Shown: positions 9,228-18,243, counted from the stretch's first letter. The stretch: DNA of 64,000 nt from Pseudomonadaceae bacterium (GCA_030602315.1 JAUVZY010000004.1:62001-126000); one strand, 5' to 3'. Program-made: numbers and translations. Notes: generated by a model from the sequence alone, not told the origin.

Positions 9228-11927
9228 TCAGCCTGCAGCCCTGGCCAGCAGGCGCTTGATTTCCGGCACGCAGGAGCCGCAGCCGGTGCCGCAGCCTATG
9301 GTGTCCTTCAGGCCCTGCAGGTCGAGACCGGCGGCGATGCCGTCGCACACCGCCGCCTCGCTGACGTTCAGGCAGCTGCACAGGGTCTTGCCCCGTGCCA
9401 GGCCACCACCGGGCGGCGCGCTCAGCGGCGCGAGCAGCCAGCGCCGGGTTGCCTCGGGCAGGGCGCCGTCTTCCCAGAGCCCCTTGAGCCAGTCGCGTGC
9501 GGCGCTTTCGCCGGCCAGGCGCAGGGCCTGGATGCGTCCGTCGGACAGGCGGATGCGCTTGCTCACCGCGCCGGCCGGGTCGTCATAGCGCAGCAGGGTG
9601 CCGTCCTCGAGGCCGAGCAGGGCATCGATGCGTGCCAGCCACTCCGGCGACGGGGCATCGGCGCAGGCGGCGCGGATCACCAGCGCCGGCCGCTCGCGCC
9701 CGGCAAGGGCGAAGCTGGCGTAGGGGAGCTGTTCAAACAGCGGGCGCAGCGCCTCGAAGCGGCGCTGTACCTCGCCCTCGACCAGGGCGAAGAACGGCCA
9801 GGCCAGCGTGGCACGCTCCACCTCGACGCTGGCGTGCTTGATTTCGGGCTGCTTGGACAGCGGGTCGAAAGCCGGCTGGGTCAGCACGTTGACGCCCAGC
9901 CCGCGCAGGAAGCGGTCGCCCCAGTGCATTGGCAGGTAGGCCTGGCCGGGGCGCAGGCTGCTGTCTGCCTGCACCGGCAGGATCAATGCGCCGCGGCGGC
10001 TGCGCACGCGCACCAGCTCGCCGTCGACCAGCGCGCGGCGCGCCAGGTCATCCGGGTGCAGGCCCAGTTGCGCATGCTCGACGTGGCCGAACAGGCGCGC
10101 GGCGGTGCCGGTGCGGCTCATGCCGTGCCACTGGTCGCGCAGCCGGCCGGTGGTCAGGCTCAGCGGGTAGGCGGCATCGCTGACCTCGGCCGGCAGGCGA
10201 TAGGCCTCGGCGATGAAGCGAGCGCGGCCGTCCGGCGTGGGGAAAACCCCGTCGGTGTACAGCCGCGCGGTGCCTTCGCGGGCACCGGCGGGGAACGGCC
10301 ACTGCTGCGGGCCGCAAGCGTCGATCAGCGCGTGGGACAGGCCGGTCAGATCCAGGTCGCGTCCTTCGGTGAGCCACTTGTACTGCTCGAAGATCTCGGC
10401 GGGGTTGTCGAAGGCAAACAGGCTTGGCTGGCCCGGGCGCAGATGGCGCTCCAGGCGCCGGGCGAAGTCGCAGGCGATCGCCCAGTCCGGGCGCGCCTCG
10501 CCGGGGGCCGGCACCGCGCGGCGCACATGGCTGACGCGACGCTCGGAGTTGGTCACCGAGCCTTCCTTCTCGCCCCAGCTGGCCGCCGGCAGCAGGAGAT
10601 CGGCATAGCGGCAGGTTTCGGTGGTGGCGAAGGCTTCCTGGACGATGACGAACGGGCAGGCGGCCAGGGCCTCATGCACCAGAGCCTGGTCCGGCACCGA
10701 TTGGGCCGGGTTGGTGCAGGCGATCCACAGTGCCTTGACCTTGCCAGCCTTGACCGCTTCGAACAGCTCGATGGCGGTCAGCCCCGGGCGCTCGGGCAGG
10801 CTGTCCACGCCCCAGTAACGGGCGACCTCGGCGCGGTGTTCGGGATTGGCGGCGTCGCGGTGGCCGGGCAGGAGGTTGGCCAGGCTGCCGGTTTCGCGCC
10901 CGCCCATGGCGTTGGGCTGGCCGGTCAGCGAGAACGGCCCGGCGCCGACCCGGCCGATCTGTCCGGTGGCCAGGTGCAGGTTGATCAGCGCGGCGTTCTT
11001 GGCGCTGCCGCTGGAGGATTGGTTCAGGCCCATGCACCACAGCGAAAGGAAGCTCGGCGCGCGGCCGATCAGCTCGGCGCAGCGGCGCAGCGCCTCGCTG
11101 GAAATGCCGCAGAGGGTGCTGACGTAGGCGGGGGTGTAGTCCTGCACCAGCGCCTGCAGCGCATCGAAGCCTGTGGTGTGGGCGGCGATGAAGGCGTGGT
11201 CGACCCGGCCCTCGGCCAGCAGCAGGTGCAGGATGCCGTGAAACAGCGCCACGTCGGTGCCGGGCTGGATCGGCAGGTGCAGGTCGGCCAGCTCGCAGGT
11301 GTCGGTGCGCCGCGGATCGACCACGATCACCTTCATCTCGGGCCGGCGTGCCTTGGCCGCCTCCAGGCGGCGGAACAGCACTGGGTGGGCATAGGCCATG
11401 TTGCTGCCGGCGATCAGCAGGCAATCGCTCTGTTCGATGTCCTCGTAGGAGCAGGGCGGCGCGTCGGCACCCAGGCTGCGCTTGTAGCCGACCACCGCAG
11501 ACGACATGCACAGCCGCGAGTTGGAATCGAGGTTGTTGGTGCCGATCAGCGCGCGCGCCAGCTTGTTGAAGCTGTAGTAGTCCTCGGTCAGCAACTGGCC
11601 GGAGATGTAGAACGCCACCGAGTCCGGCCCGTGCGCGGCGATCGTGCTGTCGAAGGCGCGGGCGGCGTGATCCAGTGCGGTGTCCCAATCGGTGCGGGCG
11701 CGGGCGAACGATTTGCCCAGGCGCAGCTCGGGATACCGCGCGCGGGCGGCCAGGTCGCCGGTCAGGTGCAGGGTCGAGCCCTTGCTGCACAGCCGGCCGA
11801 GGTTGGCCGGGTGCTGCGGGTCGCCGGCCACGTCGAGCACGCGCTCGCCATCATGCTCGATGAGCACGCCGCAGCCCACGCCGCAGTAGCAGCAGGTGGA
11901 GCGGGTGATGTGATGGGACTGGGACAT
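9228..11927 (-). CDS. nasA: Assimilatory nitrate reductase catalytic subunit with fused BFD-like [2Fe-2S] domain
   Basis: Cytoplasmic molybdopterin (bis-MGD) nitrate reductase, 899 aa. The N-terminal [4Fe-4S] ligands are visible as CCYCGVGC followed by LGRLCSKG; the molybdopterin oxidoreductase core contains LYDFSSNSRLCMSS-like sequence (DSNSRLCMSSAVVG) and GLNQSSSG. The last ~55 residues form a BFD-type [2Fe-2S] domain with CSCLNVSE and IGCGTGCGSC, as in the NasA type that takes electrons from an FAD partner. It follows the NasC-like flavoprotein on the same strand (85 bp) and precedes cobA. No signal peptide, which separates it from periplasmic Nap. Confidence 0.93.
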   Translation of the reverse strand: MSQSHHITRSTCCYCGVGCGVLIEHDGERVLDVAGDPQHPANLGRLCSKGSTLHLTGDLAARARYPELRLGKSFARARTDWDTALDHAARAFDSTIAAHGPDSVAFYISGQLLTEDYYSFNKLARALIGTNNLDSNSRLCMSSAVVGYKRSLGADAPPCSYEDIEQSDCLLIAGSNMAYAHPVLFRRLEAAKARRPEMKVIVVDPRRTDTCELADLHLPIQPGTDVALFHGILHLLLAEGRVDHAFIAAHTTGFDALQALVQDYTPAYVSTLCGISSEALRRCAELIGRAPSFLSLWCMGLNQSSSGSAKNAALINLHLATGQIGRVGAGPFSLTGQPNAMGGRETGSLANLLPGHRDAANPEHRAEVARYWGVDSLPERPGLTAIELFEAVKAGKVKALWIACTNPAQSVPDQALVHEALAACPFVIVQEAFATTETCRYADLLLPAASWGEKEGSVTNSERRVSHVRRAVPAPGEARPDWAIACDFARRLERHLRPGQPSLFAFDNPAEIFEQYKWLTEGRDLDLTGLSHALIDACGPQQWPFPAGAREGTARLYTDGVFPTPDGRARFIAEAYRLPAEVSDAAYPLSLTTGRLRDQWHGMSRTGTAARLFGHVEHAQLGLHPDDLARRALVDGELVRVRSRRGALILPVQADSSLRPGQAYLPMHWGDRFLRGLGVNVLTQPAFDPLSKQPEIKHASVEVERATLAWPFFALVEGEVQRRFEALRPLFEQLPYASFALAGRERPALVIRAACADAPSPEWLARIDALLGLEDGTLLRYDDPAGAVSKRIRLSDGRIQALRLAGESAARDWLKGLWEDGALPEATRRWLLAPLSAPPGGGLARGKTLCSCLNVSEAAVCDGIAAGLDLQGLKDTIGCGTGCGSCVPEIKRLLARAAG

Positions 11928-12012
11928 GGTCGCTACTCGTTGCTGGGTGAATCAAAGTGAGCGGCCTGCCGACAAGCCAGGGGGGGAGAGCACGGCAGGC
12001 CGCTCGAAACGG

Positions 12013-13290
12013 TCAGGCAGGCACCTCGCAGGCGCTCGCTCGCAGACGGCCGGGCGGGGTGGCTGCACTGGTCATGGCAAGCAGCGCACCTTCGCCGAAC
12101 ATCAGCGCATCGCGCTGGCTGCTGAGGTCGCGCTGTTCGCGGATCTGCTGGAAATACCAGGCGCCGTCGGCGGTGTCGCCATACAGGCAGACGCCCACCA
12201 GGCGACCGTCCTGGATGACCAGCTTCTTGTAGGTGGCCTCGTCCGGGTCACTCAAAATGATGCTTTCGGTGCCCGGCGCGCCGAGGAAGTCGCCGGCGGA
12301 AAACAGCGCGATGCCGGTGACCTTGAGCTTGGTGGACACCACCGAACCCTGGTACAACGGGCCGCCGAGGTCGGCCAGCTGCGCGGCGCAGACCTTGGCC
12401 TGTTCGTAGAGCGGGGCGACCAGGCCGTAGGCGACCCCGCGATGATTGACGCATTCGCCCACGGCGAAGATCTGCGGGTCGCTGGTGCACAGGCGGTCGT
12501 CGACCTGGATGCCGTTGCTGCAGGCCAGCCCGGCCTGCTCGGCCAGGCGGGTGGCCGGACGGATGCCAGCGGCCATCACCACCAGCTCGGCGGGGATCGT
12601 CTGGCCATCGGCAAATTCCACGCAGCCGACGCGGCCGGGCGCGCCTTCGTGCAGGGCGACGGTCTGGGTGTCGAGCAGAAACTTCAGCCCGCGCGCTTCG
12701 AGGGCCTGCTGCAACAGGCGCCCGGCGGCTTCGTCGAGCTGACGCTCCAGCAGCCAGGCGCCGCGGTGTACCACGGTGACGTCCATGCCGCGCAGTTTCA
12801 GGCCATTGGCGGCCTCCAGCCCGAGCAGGCCGCCGCCGATGACCACGGCGTGGCGCTGGGCGCGGGTGGCGTCGATCATCGCCTGGGTGTCTTCGATGTC
12901 CCGGTAGCCGAGCACCCCGGCCAGCTCGTTGCCCGGCACCGGCAGGATGAACGGGGTGGAGCCGGTGGCGATCAGCAGGCGGTCGTAGGCGAGCTGCTCG
13001 CCGTCGGCGGCGGTGACGGTACGACGCTCACGGTCGATCGCCACCACCTTGCTGCCGAGCTTGAGGGTGATGCCGTGGCGCGCGTACCAGGACAGATCGT
13101 TGAGCACGATGTCGTTGAAGCCCTGCTCGCCAGCCAGCACCGGCGAGAGCAGGATGCGGTTGTAGTTGGGGTGCGGCTCGGCACTGAACACGGTGATGTC
13201 GAAACGCTCCGGCGCCAGCTTGAGCAGCTCTTCCAGCGTGCGCACGCCCGCCATGCCGTTGCCGATCATCACCAGTTTCAGCTTGTTCAT
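12013..13290 (-). CDS. nasC: FAD-dependent NAD(P)H oxidoreductase, NasC-like electron-transfer subunit of nitrate reductase
   Basis: Flavoprotein of 425 aa matching the N-terminal FAD/NADH half of NirB. It has the FAD loop MIGNGMAGVRT near the N-terminus, ATGSTPFILP, and the NAD loop VIGGGLLGLEAANGL at about 150, then NirB-type sequence to the end. The siroheme/[4Fe-4S] domains of NirB are absent and there is no nirD. In Klebsiella-type nas operons a stand-alone protein of this size (NasC) passes NADH electrons to NasA, which fits its position just upstream of nasA. I start it at the ATG at 13290; longer frames cross the terminator in the leader. A truncated nirB is the alternative, but the protein ends cleanly. 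Confidence 0.8.
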   Translation of the reverse strand: MNKLKLVMIGNGMAGVRTLEELLKLAPERFDITVFSAEPHPNYNRILLSPVLAGEQGFNDIVLNDLSWYARHGITLKLGSKVVAIDRERRTVTAADGEQLAYDRLLIATGSTPFILPVPGNELAGVLGYRDIEDTQAMIDATRAQRHAVVIGGGLLGLEAANGLKLRGMDVTVVHRGAWLLERQLDEAAGRLLQQALEARGLKFLLDTQTVALHEGAPGRVGCVEFADGQTIPAELVVMAAGIRPATRLAEQAGLACSNGIQVDDRLCTSDPQIFAVGECVNHRGVAYGLVAPLYEQAKVCAAQLADLGGPLYQGSVVSTKLKVTGIALFSAGDFLGAPGTESIILSDPDEATYKKLVIQDGRLVGVCLYGDTADGAWYFQQIREQRDLSSQRDALMFGEGALLAMTSAATPPGRLRASACEVPA

Positions 13291-13316
13291 GCCGTTTCCC
13301 TCGATTGCGCGGGAAC

Positions 13317-13354
13317 AAAAAAGGCGTCGCACCGGTTTCCCGGTGGACGCCTTT
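13317..13354 (-). terminator. Leader terminator (attenuator) upstream of nasC
   Basis: On the minus strand AAAGGCGTC pairs with GACGCCTTT, with an inner ACCGG/CCGGT stem, and is followed by a T-run ending TTTTTTG. It lies 27 bp BEFORE the nasC ATG and about 55 bp after a sigma-54 promoter, so it can only act as a conditional (antiterminated) stop. A hairpin with a 6-nt loop (GCCGC, AGACAC, GCGGC) precedes it at 13375-13390. NasT/NasR-type antitermination is established for nitrate assimilation leaders. Confidence 0.82.
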
Positions 13355-13408
13355 GTCCCATGCCCGTATGCGGAGCCGCGTGTCTGCGGCCTTGTATGCG
13401 GGTTCTTT

Positions 13409-13424
13409 AGCAGGAGCCGTGCCA
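13409..13424 (-). promoter_or_regulatory. Sigma-54 promoter of the nasC-nasA-cobA operon
   Basis: Minus-strand TGGCACGGCTCCTGCT matches the -24/-12 consensus (TGGCACG-N4-TTGCT) with one mismatch and correct GG-N10-GC spacing. It points at the nasC leader terminator. NtrC-dependent sigma-54 control is usual for assimilatory nitrate reductase operons. Confidence 0.8.
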
Positions 13425-13529
13425 GGTGGCGCCAACGCCCGCTTGGCGCGGCCTGTGTCTGGGTAGCGAACGCCCCGACGAGCCTTGGGCTGCACAACGC
13501 TGGGGCAAGCCGCCCTGCGGCGGTGCGCT

Positions 13530-15200
13530 TCAGCGCGACAGCAGCAGGACCAGCAGCACCAGGTTGCCGAGCAGCGACAGCAGGGCCAGGCCGCGCCAAA
13601 CCTTCAGCGGTTCGCGCTCGAGCAACGGCCGGCTGCGGGCGAGCGGCGCCTGCAGTTCGCTCTGTTCCAGCGCCAGCAGCCACTCCTCGGCGGTTTCGAA
13701 GCGCTGTGCCGGCTCGGCGGCGACCGCGCGGCCCAGCACCTCGTCGAGCCAGGCCGGCAGGTCCGGTCGATAGCGGCTGGCCGGGGTCGGCTGGCCGAAA
13801 TGCGGATGCTGGAACGGTTCGATCTCGCCGTAGGGGTAGTGGCCGGTGAGCAGGAAGTAGAGGGTGACGCCGGCGGCGTAGAGGTCCTGGGCGGCGGCCG
13901 GGGCGGCGCCGGCGAACGCCTCGGGGGCAATGAAGCTCGGCGTGCCGGGCAGGGAATGGGCGCCGTCGCGCGAGAGGCCCGGGCAGTAGGCCAGGCCGAA
14001 GTCCAGCAGACGCAGCTCACCGTCCTCGCCAAGGTGCAGGTTTTCCGGCTTGATGTCGCGGTGCAGGATGTTGCGCCGGTGCAGCAGGCCCAGCGTGCGG
14101 ATCAGCCGCGGGGCCAGGGCCTGCCACTCGGCCAGCGGCAGCGCGCCGTCCAGGGCGAAGCGCTCGGCCAGCGTCTGGCCGGCATATTCGCGCTGCACGT
14201 AGTACAGGTGCTGACGCTGCGGCAGCGGGTGCAGCTCCGGCACGTGGCGCCCGGCGACCCGCCGCAGGAACCACTCCTCCTGCAACAGCGCCGGCCCGGC
14301 GTCCGCTTCGTCGGCACGCTGGGTGGGCAGGGTCTTGAGCAGCCAGGGGCGCTGCTGCGCATCGAGCACGCGGTAGAGAAGCGACTGGCGTGACTCGGCC
14401 CGTACGCCCTGCACCTGCCAGCCTTCGAAGTGCTGCCCGGGCTTGAGCCTGGGCGGCAGCGGCCAGTCCTGCAGGCGCGCCAGCTGATCGGCCAGCGCCG
14501 CATCGGGCAGCGTCTCCACCCGCAGCAGCAGGGCGCTGGCGTTGTCCTGGCTGCCGTTGCGATGGGCCTGGCTGACCAGCAGCTGCGCGGCGAAGTCCAG
14601 ATCGCCGGCATCGCGTAGGATGTTGACCAGATCGCGCTCGTCCAGCGCGCTCCACACGCCGTCGCTGACTATCAGAAACAGGTCGCCCGGTTGCAGCTCG
14701 TCTTCCCGGTAATCCACCACCAGGTGCTGATCGAGGCCGAGGGCGCGGGTCAGCACATGCTGCATCCCGGCCTGCTGCCAGACGTGATCCTCGGTCAGCC
14801 GCTGCAGCACGCCGCCGCGCCAGCGGTAGGCGCGGCAATCGCCGACATGCGCAAGGGTGAAGCGCCGGCCACGCAGCACCAGCGCGGTGAGGGTGGTCAG
14901 CAGCGGCTGGCCGCCGCCGTTGGCCTGCAGCCAGCGGTTGTGCGCGCCGAGCAGGCGGTCCAGCGACTGGCTGACGGTCCAGGTTTCCGGGGTGGCGTAG
15001 TAGTCGAAGGCCAGCGCCTGCAGGGTCGAACGCGCGGCCATTCCGCCATCGGCGCACTGGCTGACGCCGTCGGCCAGCCCGGCCAGATAGCCCTTGCTGG
15101 TGGCCAGTGCCGCGGTCGGGGTGACGACGCGCAGCGCGTCCTGGTTTTCCTCGCGCGGGCCGGTGGCGGTGGCCTGGCCGATGGTCAGTTGCAGGGTCAT
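13530..15200 (-). CDS. Bifunctional PP2C phosphatase / Ser-Thr protein kinase, membrane-anchored
   Basis: Fusion protein of 556 aa. Residues 1 to ~235 are a PP2C domain (ENQDAL near 20, GLADGVS, HVGDCRAYRW around 115, LIVSDGVW); residues ~255-520 are a Hanks-type kinase with catalytic loop HRDIKPENLHLG (about 378) and a DFG motif in LLDFGLAYCPG, then a peptide-positioning GTPSFIAPEA. A single transmembrane helix at the very C-terminus (LLSLLGNLVLLVLLL) anchors it. It lies 76 bp downstream of the nitrate transporter and is probably co-transcribed. In Pseudomonas a homologue is part of the nitrate assimilation locus; its targets are unknown to me. Confidence 0.92.
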   Translation of the reverse strand: MTLQLTIGQATATGPREENQDALRVVTPTAALATSKGYLAGLADGVSQCADGGMAARSTLQALAFDYYATPETWTVSQSLDRLLGAHNRWLQANGGGQPLLTTLTALVLRGRRFTLAHVGDCRAYRWRGGVLQRLTEDHVWQQAGMQHVLTRALGLDQHLVVDYREDELQPGDLFLIVSDGVWSALDERDLVNILRDAGDLDFAAQLLVSQAHRNGSQDNASALLLRVETLPDAALADQLARLQDWPLPPRLKPGQHFEGWQVQGVRAESRQSLLYRVLDAQQRPWLLKTLPTQRADEADAGPALLQEEWFLRRVAGRHVPELHPLPQRQHLYYVQREYAGQTLAERFALDGALPLAEWQALAPRLIRTLGLLHRRNILHRDIKPENLHLGEDGELRLLDFGLAYCPGLSRDGAHSLPGTPSFIAPEAFAGAAPAAAQDLYAAGVTLYFLLTGHYPYGEIEPFQHPHFGQPTPASRYRPDLPAWLDEVLGRAVAAEPAQRFETAEEWLLALEQSELQAPLARSRPLLEREPLKVWRGLALLSLLGNLVLLVLLLSR

Positions 15201-15235
15201 GCAGGTTCCCAAGAGAGGGGCGGGCATAAACGCAA

Positions 15236-15257
15236 AGGGTGGGCCTGAGCCCACCCT
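15236..15257 (-). repeat. Perfect hairpin between transporter and kinase genes
   Basis: AGGGTGGGC and GCCCACCCT flank a 4-nt loop. There is no T-run, so an mRNA-stabilising or REP-like element that uncouples transporter and kinase levels is more likely than a terminator. Confidence 0.6.
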
Positions 15258-15276
15258 ACGCCGGATCGCAGGAGAA

Positions 15277-16491
15277 TCACACGCGCGCCGCGGTGACCGC
15301 CGCCGAGCCCCAGGTGGTGCGCCAGCGCTTTTTCACGCCGAGCAGACCGACCCAGGCGAACAGGCCGAGGGAGGCGAACAGCCACAGGCCGAGCTGGTAG
15401 TCGCCGGTGGCCTGCTTGATGCTGCCAAGCCCGGCGGTCAGGAAGAAGCCGCCGATGCCGCCGGCCATGCCGATCAGGCCGGTCATCACGCCGATTTCCT
15501 TGCGAAAGCGCTGCGGCACCAGCTGGAACACCGCGCCGTTGCCGGCGCCCAGGCTGAGCATGGCGCAGACGAAGAAGGTCAGCGCCAGCGCCGCGCTCGG
15601 CAGGTTGATGCCGACGATGGCGATGCACACGGCCGCCGCGGTGTACACCACCAGGAGGGCGCGGATGCCGCCGATGCGGTCGGCCAGGGCACCGCCCAGC
15701 GGGCGCATCAGGCTGCCGGCGAACACGCAGGCGGCGGTGTAGTAGCCGGCCATCACCGGGTCCAGTCCGTACTGGTCGTGGAAGTAGCCGGGCAGGGTGC
15801 TGGCCAGGCCGAGGAAGCCGCCGAAGGTCACGCTGTAGAAGAACATGAACCACCAGCTGTCACGGTCGCCGAGGGCCTTGGCGTAGTCGGTCAGCGACTT
15901 GGGCGCCGGTCGGTCGGGGGCGTTCTTGGCGGCGAAGGCGAAGATCGCCAGGGTCAGCACCAGCGGCACGAGGGCCAGGCCGAACACGTTGTTCCAGCCA
16001 AACAGTGTGGCCAGGCCAGGCGCGAACAGGGCGGCGAACACGGTGCCGGAGTTGCCGGCGCCAGCGATGCCCAGCGCCTTGCCCTGGTGTTGCGGCGGAT
16101 ACCACTGCGAGGCCAGCGGCAGGGCTACGGCGAAGGAGGCGCCGGCAAAGCCGAGGAACAGACCGAGCAGCAGTGCCTGCTCGTAGCTGCGCACGCCGAA
16201 CACCCAGGCGACGGCCAGGGCGACGATCACTATCACCTGGCCGAGCAGGCCGGCGGTCTTGGGCGAGGTACGGTCGGCCAGCGCGCCCATCACCAGGCGC
16301 AGCACCGCGCCGGAGAGAATCGGCACGGCAACCATGAAGGCGCGTTGTTGGGTGGTCAGGCCCAGGTCGGCGGCGATCTGCACGCCCATCGGGCCGAGCA
16401 GGTACCAGACCATGAAACTCAGGTCGAAATACAGGAAGGCCGAAAACAGGGTCGGCGTGTGGCCGGCTTTCCAGAAACTTTTGTCGTTCAT
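15277..16491 (-). CDS. Nitrate/nitrite MFS transporter (NarK/NasA family)
   Basis: Twelve-helix major facilitator of 404 aa. The two nitrate-signature-like glycine segments of the family are visible, GIAGAGNSGTVFAALFAPG (about 130-148) and LIGMAGGIGGFFL (about 345-357), as is the loop GALADRTSP in the first half and its repeat GALADRIGG in the second. It imports nitrate for the NasCA reductase. I use the ATG at 16491 (MNDKSFW) rather than the GTG nine bases upstream. The gene is preceded by a sigma-54 promoter plus attenuator leader like that of nasC and followed by the PP2C-kinase. Confidence 0.92.
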   Translation of the reverse strand: MNDKSFWKAGHTPTLFSAFLYFDLSFMVWYLLGPMGVQIAADLGLTTQQRAFMVAVPILSGAVLRLVMGALADRTSPKTAGLLGQVIVIVALAVAWVFGVRSYEQALLLGLFLGFAGASFAVALPLASQWYPPQHQGKALGIAGAGNSGTVFAALFAPGLATLFGWNNVFGLALVPLVLTLAIFAFAAKNAPDRPAPKSLTDYAKALGDRDSWWFMFFYSVTFGGFLGLASTLPGYFHDQYGLDPVMAGYYTAACVFAGSLMRPLGGALADRIGGIRALLVVYTAAAVCIAIVGINLPSAALALTFFVCAMLSLGAGNGAVFQLVPQRFRKEIGVMTGLIGMAGGIGGFFLTAGLGSIKQATGDYQLGLWLFASLGLFAWVGLLGVKKRWRTTWGSAAVTAARV

Positions 16492-16665
16492 TGCACGCAC
16501 CTTCGCGATCGGGGGATACAGGCCGGCGGCACCTCCGGCATGGAGAAGGGGCCGCCGGCTTGTTCGTGGGCCGGTGGGTCACACGCGGCCCGGCGGCAGC
16601 GCCGCCTTGGGTTTCAACGGTTCCAGCGGCGCCTTATGAGCGGCCGATTCCGGCAGGCCGGAACG

Positions 16666-16719
16666 AAAAAGGCGCCACGCACCTGCCGAAATACCATCCG
16701 GTGGTGACGCGACGCCTTT
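16666..16719 (-). terminator. Leader terminator (attenuator) upstream of the nitrate transporter
   Basis: Minus strand AAAGGCG pairs with CGCCTTT and the stem extends through GU wobbles to about 13 bp; it is followed by TTTTTCG. It is 175 bp before the transporter ATG and 43 bp after a sigma-54 promoter. The ascending arm contains GACAAAGGCGTC, identical to the nasC and chemoreceptor leaders. Confidence 0.78.
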
Positions 16720-16761
16720 GTCGTGGATGCGGCCACCTCACAGCGGCCACACGGCTTGCTT

Positions 16762-16777
16762 AGCACGAGTCATGCCA
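16762..16777 (-). promoter_or_regulatory. Sigma-54 promoter of the nitrate transporter operon
   Basis: Minus-strand TGGCATGACTCGTGCT with exact GG-N10-GC spacing; two mismatches to TGGCACG-N4-TTGCT. Between it and the porin stop codon (16778-16888) I see no gene, only GCACCA-like half-sites that could bind NtrC. Confidence 0.72.
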
Positions 16778-16888
16778 GAGCGTGCCGATCCCTGTACGCG
16801 GGGCTTGCGGCCGGGATCGGGTGCGTGCTGGTGCGTTGCGCTGCCCGCTGCTGGTGCGCGATGTGCCGAAACGGGGCGTGCGCAGGCC

Positions 16889-18124
16889 TCAGTAGGCGTA
16901 TTGCAGTTGCACCCAGAACTTGTCGGTGTCGACGCTGCGGGTGCGATCGGCCGAATCGTAGGCGGCGTACTTGAGCAGCGCGCTCAGGCCCTTGATGGCG
17001 GGAATGGCGCGCGCATAGGCGACATCCACTTCCGAGCCATAGCGGTCGCTGCCCTGTTCGGTACGGAAATCGTGGTACCAGACCTGCAGGTTGCCGCCCA
17101 GCAACGGTGCCGTGGCGCCGATGTAGGCGTCCTTGATGCCGTCGGCCGGGGTGAGCAGGAAGGTGTCGGCCCAGCCCTGGAAGGCGTGCTTGGTGGCCAG
17201 CGGCGTCTGGAACGCGCGGTTGCCCGGTCCGCGGTCACCGCCCAGTACTTCGTAGCCGCCCTTGAGCTGCACGCCCTGCAGGGTGTAGCCGAGCTCGGCG
17301 AGGTAGTACTCGCTGTCCAGATCCAGCGGATTGTCCGCGTAGTCGGTCTGGCGGGCATATTCGAGCACGTAGCTCACCCCGGCCAGGCTGCCGTTGGCGC
17401 GCACGCCGCGGGTCTGGCTGGACTGATTGCCGCCGGCCAGGTTGTCCAGGCCCAGGCTGTACTGGTAGGCGGTCACCGTCAGTGCCGGGGCAATCACGTA
17501 CTGGCCGTTGACGAGGTGGCTGTGGCCGTCGATGTTCGCCGGGTTGGTGGCGTTGTCGAAGCGGCCGTTGCCCGGGCCAAAGATGCTGTTGACCTGGTCG
17601 AGGTAGGCGTAGGTCAGGGTCAGCCCGGCGAGCGGCTTGAGCTGCAGCAGGGCGCCGTCGTAGGTCTGCTCGTTCTGCCGCCAGCCCACCCCGCCGACGA
17701 AGCGCTGGTTGTCCAGGTTGATGCGCTGGCGCCCGACCACCGCGCTGCCCAGCGCCTGGTCGTAGCGCAGCAGGGCCTGGTTGATCTCGCTACCGTCGGG
17801 GTCGGCGACCACGCTGTAGTCGGTCTGGCCGTTGCGCGTGCTGTTGTAAGCGGCGTCGCCGAGGCGGCTGACGTTATCCACTTCCAGTAGGCCGCTGAAA
17901 CCGTGGAACTTGCCACTTTGAAAACCAACGCGGGTGCGCAAAGTTTGCGCGTTGGCATTATTTAAGGCGTTGTTCTGGTCAACATGCTCATAGCGGTAGC
18001 GCAGGTCGAGAATAGGCTTTCCCTGACTGACCAGGTTGCCGATGGATTCTTCCGCCGTGGCTGTAGCGATACTGGAAGCGCTTGCCATGGCGACAGCGAG
18101 AAACGTGCAGGAACGTGGTTTCAT
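16889..18124 (-). CDS. Outer-membrane porin, alginate-export-like beta-barrel family
   Basis: Outer-membrane beta-barrel of 411 aa. A Sec signal peptide (MKPRSCTFLAVAMASASSIA, cleavage near ATAEES) is followed by alternating amphipathic strands and a C-terminal aromatic end (FWVQLQYAY). Sequence such as LRYRYEHVDQNN and TLRTRVGFQSG is typical of the alginate-export-like porins. The start at 18124 is set by the signal peptide; the longer frame crosses the leader terminator. Because it has its own sigma-54 promoter and attenuator of the nas type and adjoins the nitrate transporter, I infer a role in nitrate or nitrite passage across the outer membrane; substrate specificity is not visible in the sequence. 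Confidence 0.85.
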   Translation of the reverse strand: MKPRSCTFLAVAMASASSIATATAEESIGNLVSQGKPILDLRYRYEHVDQNNALNNANAQTLRTRVGFQSGKFHGFSGLLEVDNVSRLGDAAYNSTRNGQTDYSVVADPDGSEINQALLRYDQALGSAVVGRQRINLDNQRFVGGVGWRQNEQTYDGALLQLKPLAGLTLTYAYLDQVNSIFGPGNGRFDNATNPANIDGHSHLVNGQYVIAPALTVTAYQYSLGLDNLAGGNQSSQTRGVRANGSLAGVSYVLEYARQTDYADNPLDLDSEYYLAELGYTLQGVQLKGGYEVLGGDRGPGNRAFQTPLATKHAFQGWADTFLLTPADGIKDAYIGATAPLLGGNLQVWYHDFRTEQGSDRYGSEVDVAYARAIPAIKGLSALLKYAAYDSADRTRSVDTDKFWVQLQYAY

Positions 18125-18151
18125 GAAAAGTCCTTGTCTCGTTTTTTGGGC

Positions 18152-18199
18152 AAAAAAAAGACGCCATGTCCGGAGCCAGAGCGGCTGGAGCATGACGTC
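18152..18199 (-). terminator. Leader terminator (attenuator) upstream of the porin
   Basis: Minus strand GACGTCATG pairs with CATGGCGTC (one GU), encloses a nested CCAG/CTGG hairpin and is followed by eight Ts. It sits 28 bp before the porin ATG and about 45 bp after a sigma-54 promoter, the same layout as the nasC leader. Confidence 0.82.
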
Positions 18200-18243
18200 G
18201 TCGTCTAGTTGTCGCCTGTGGTATGGGTGCGACGCGATATACA

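Noticed and set aside
9126-11960. 944-codon open frame on the plus strand
   Set aside because: Antisense to nasA, which has full molybdoenzyme motifs.
13355-13408. ANTAR-type hairpin pair with A1/G4 hexaloop
   Set aside because: A hairpin with loop AGACAC is present, but I could not match the A1/G4 consensus in all four leaders by eye, so I did not annotate P1/P2.
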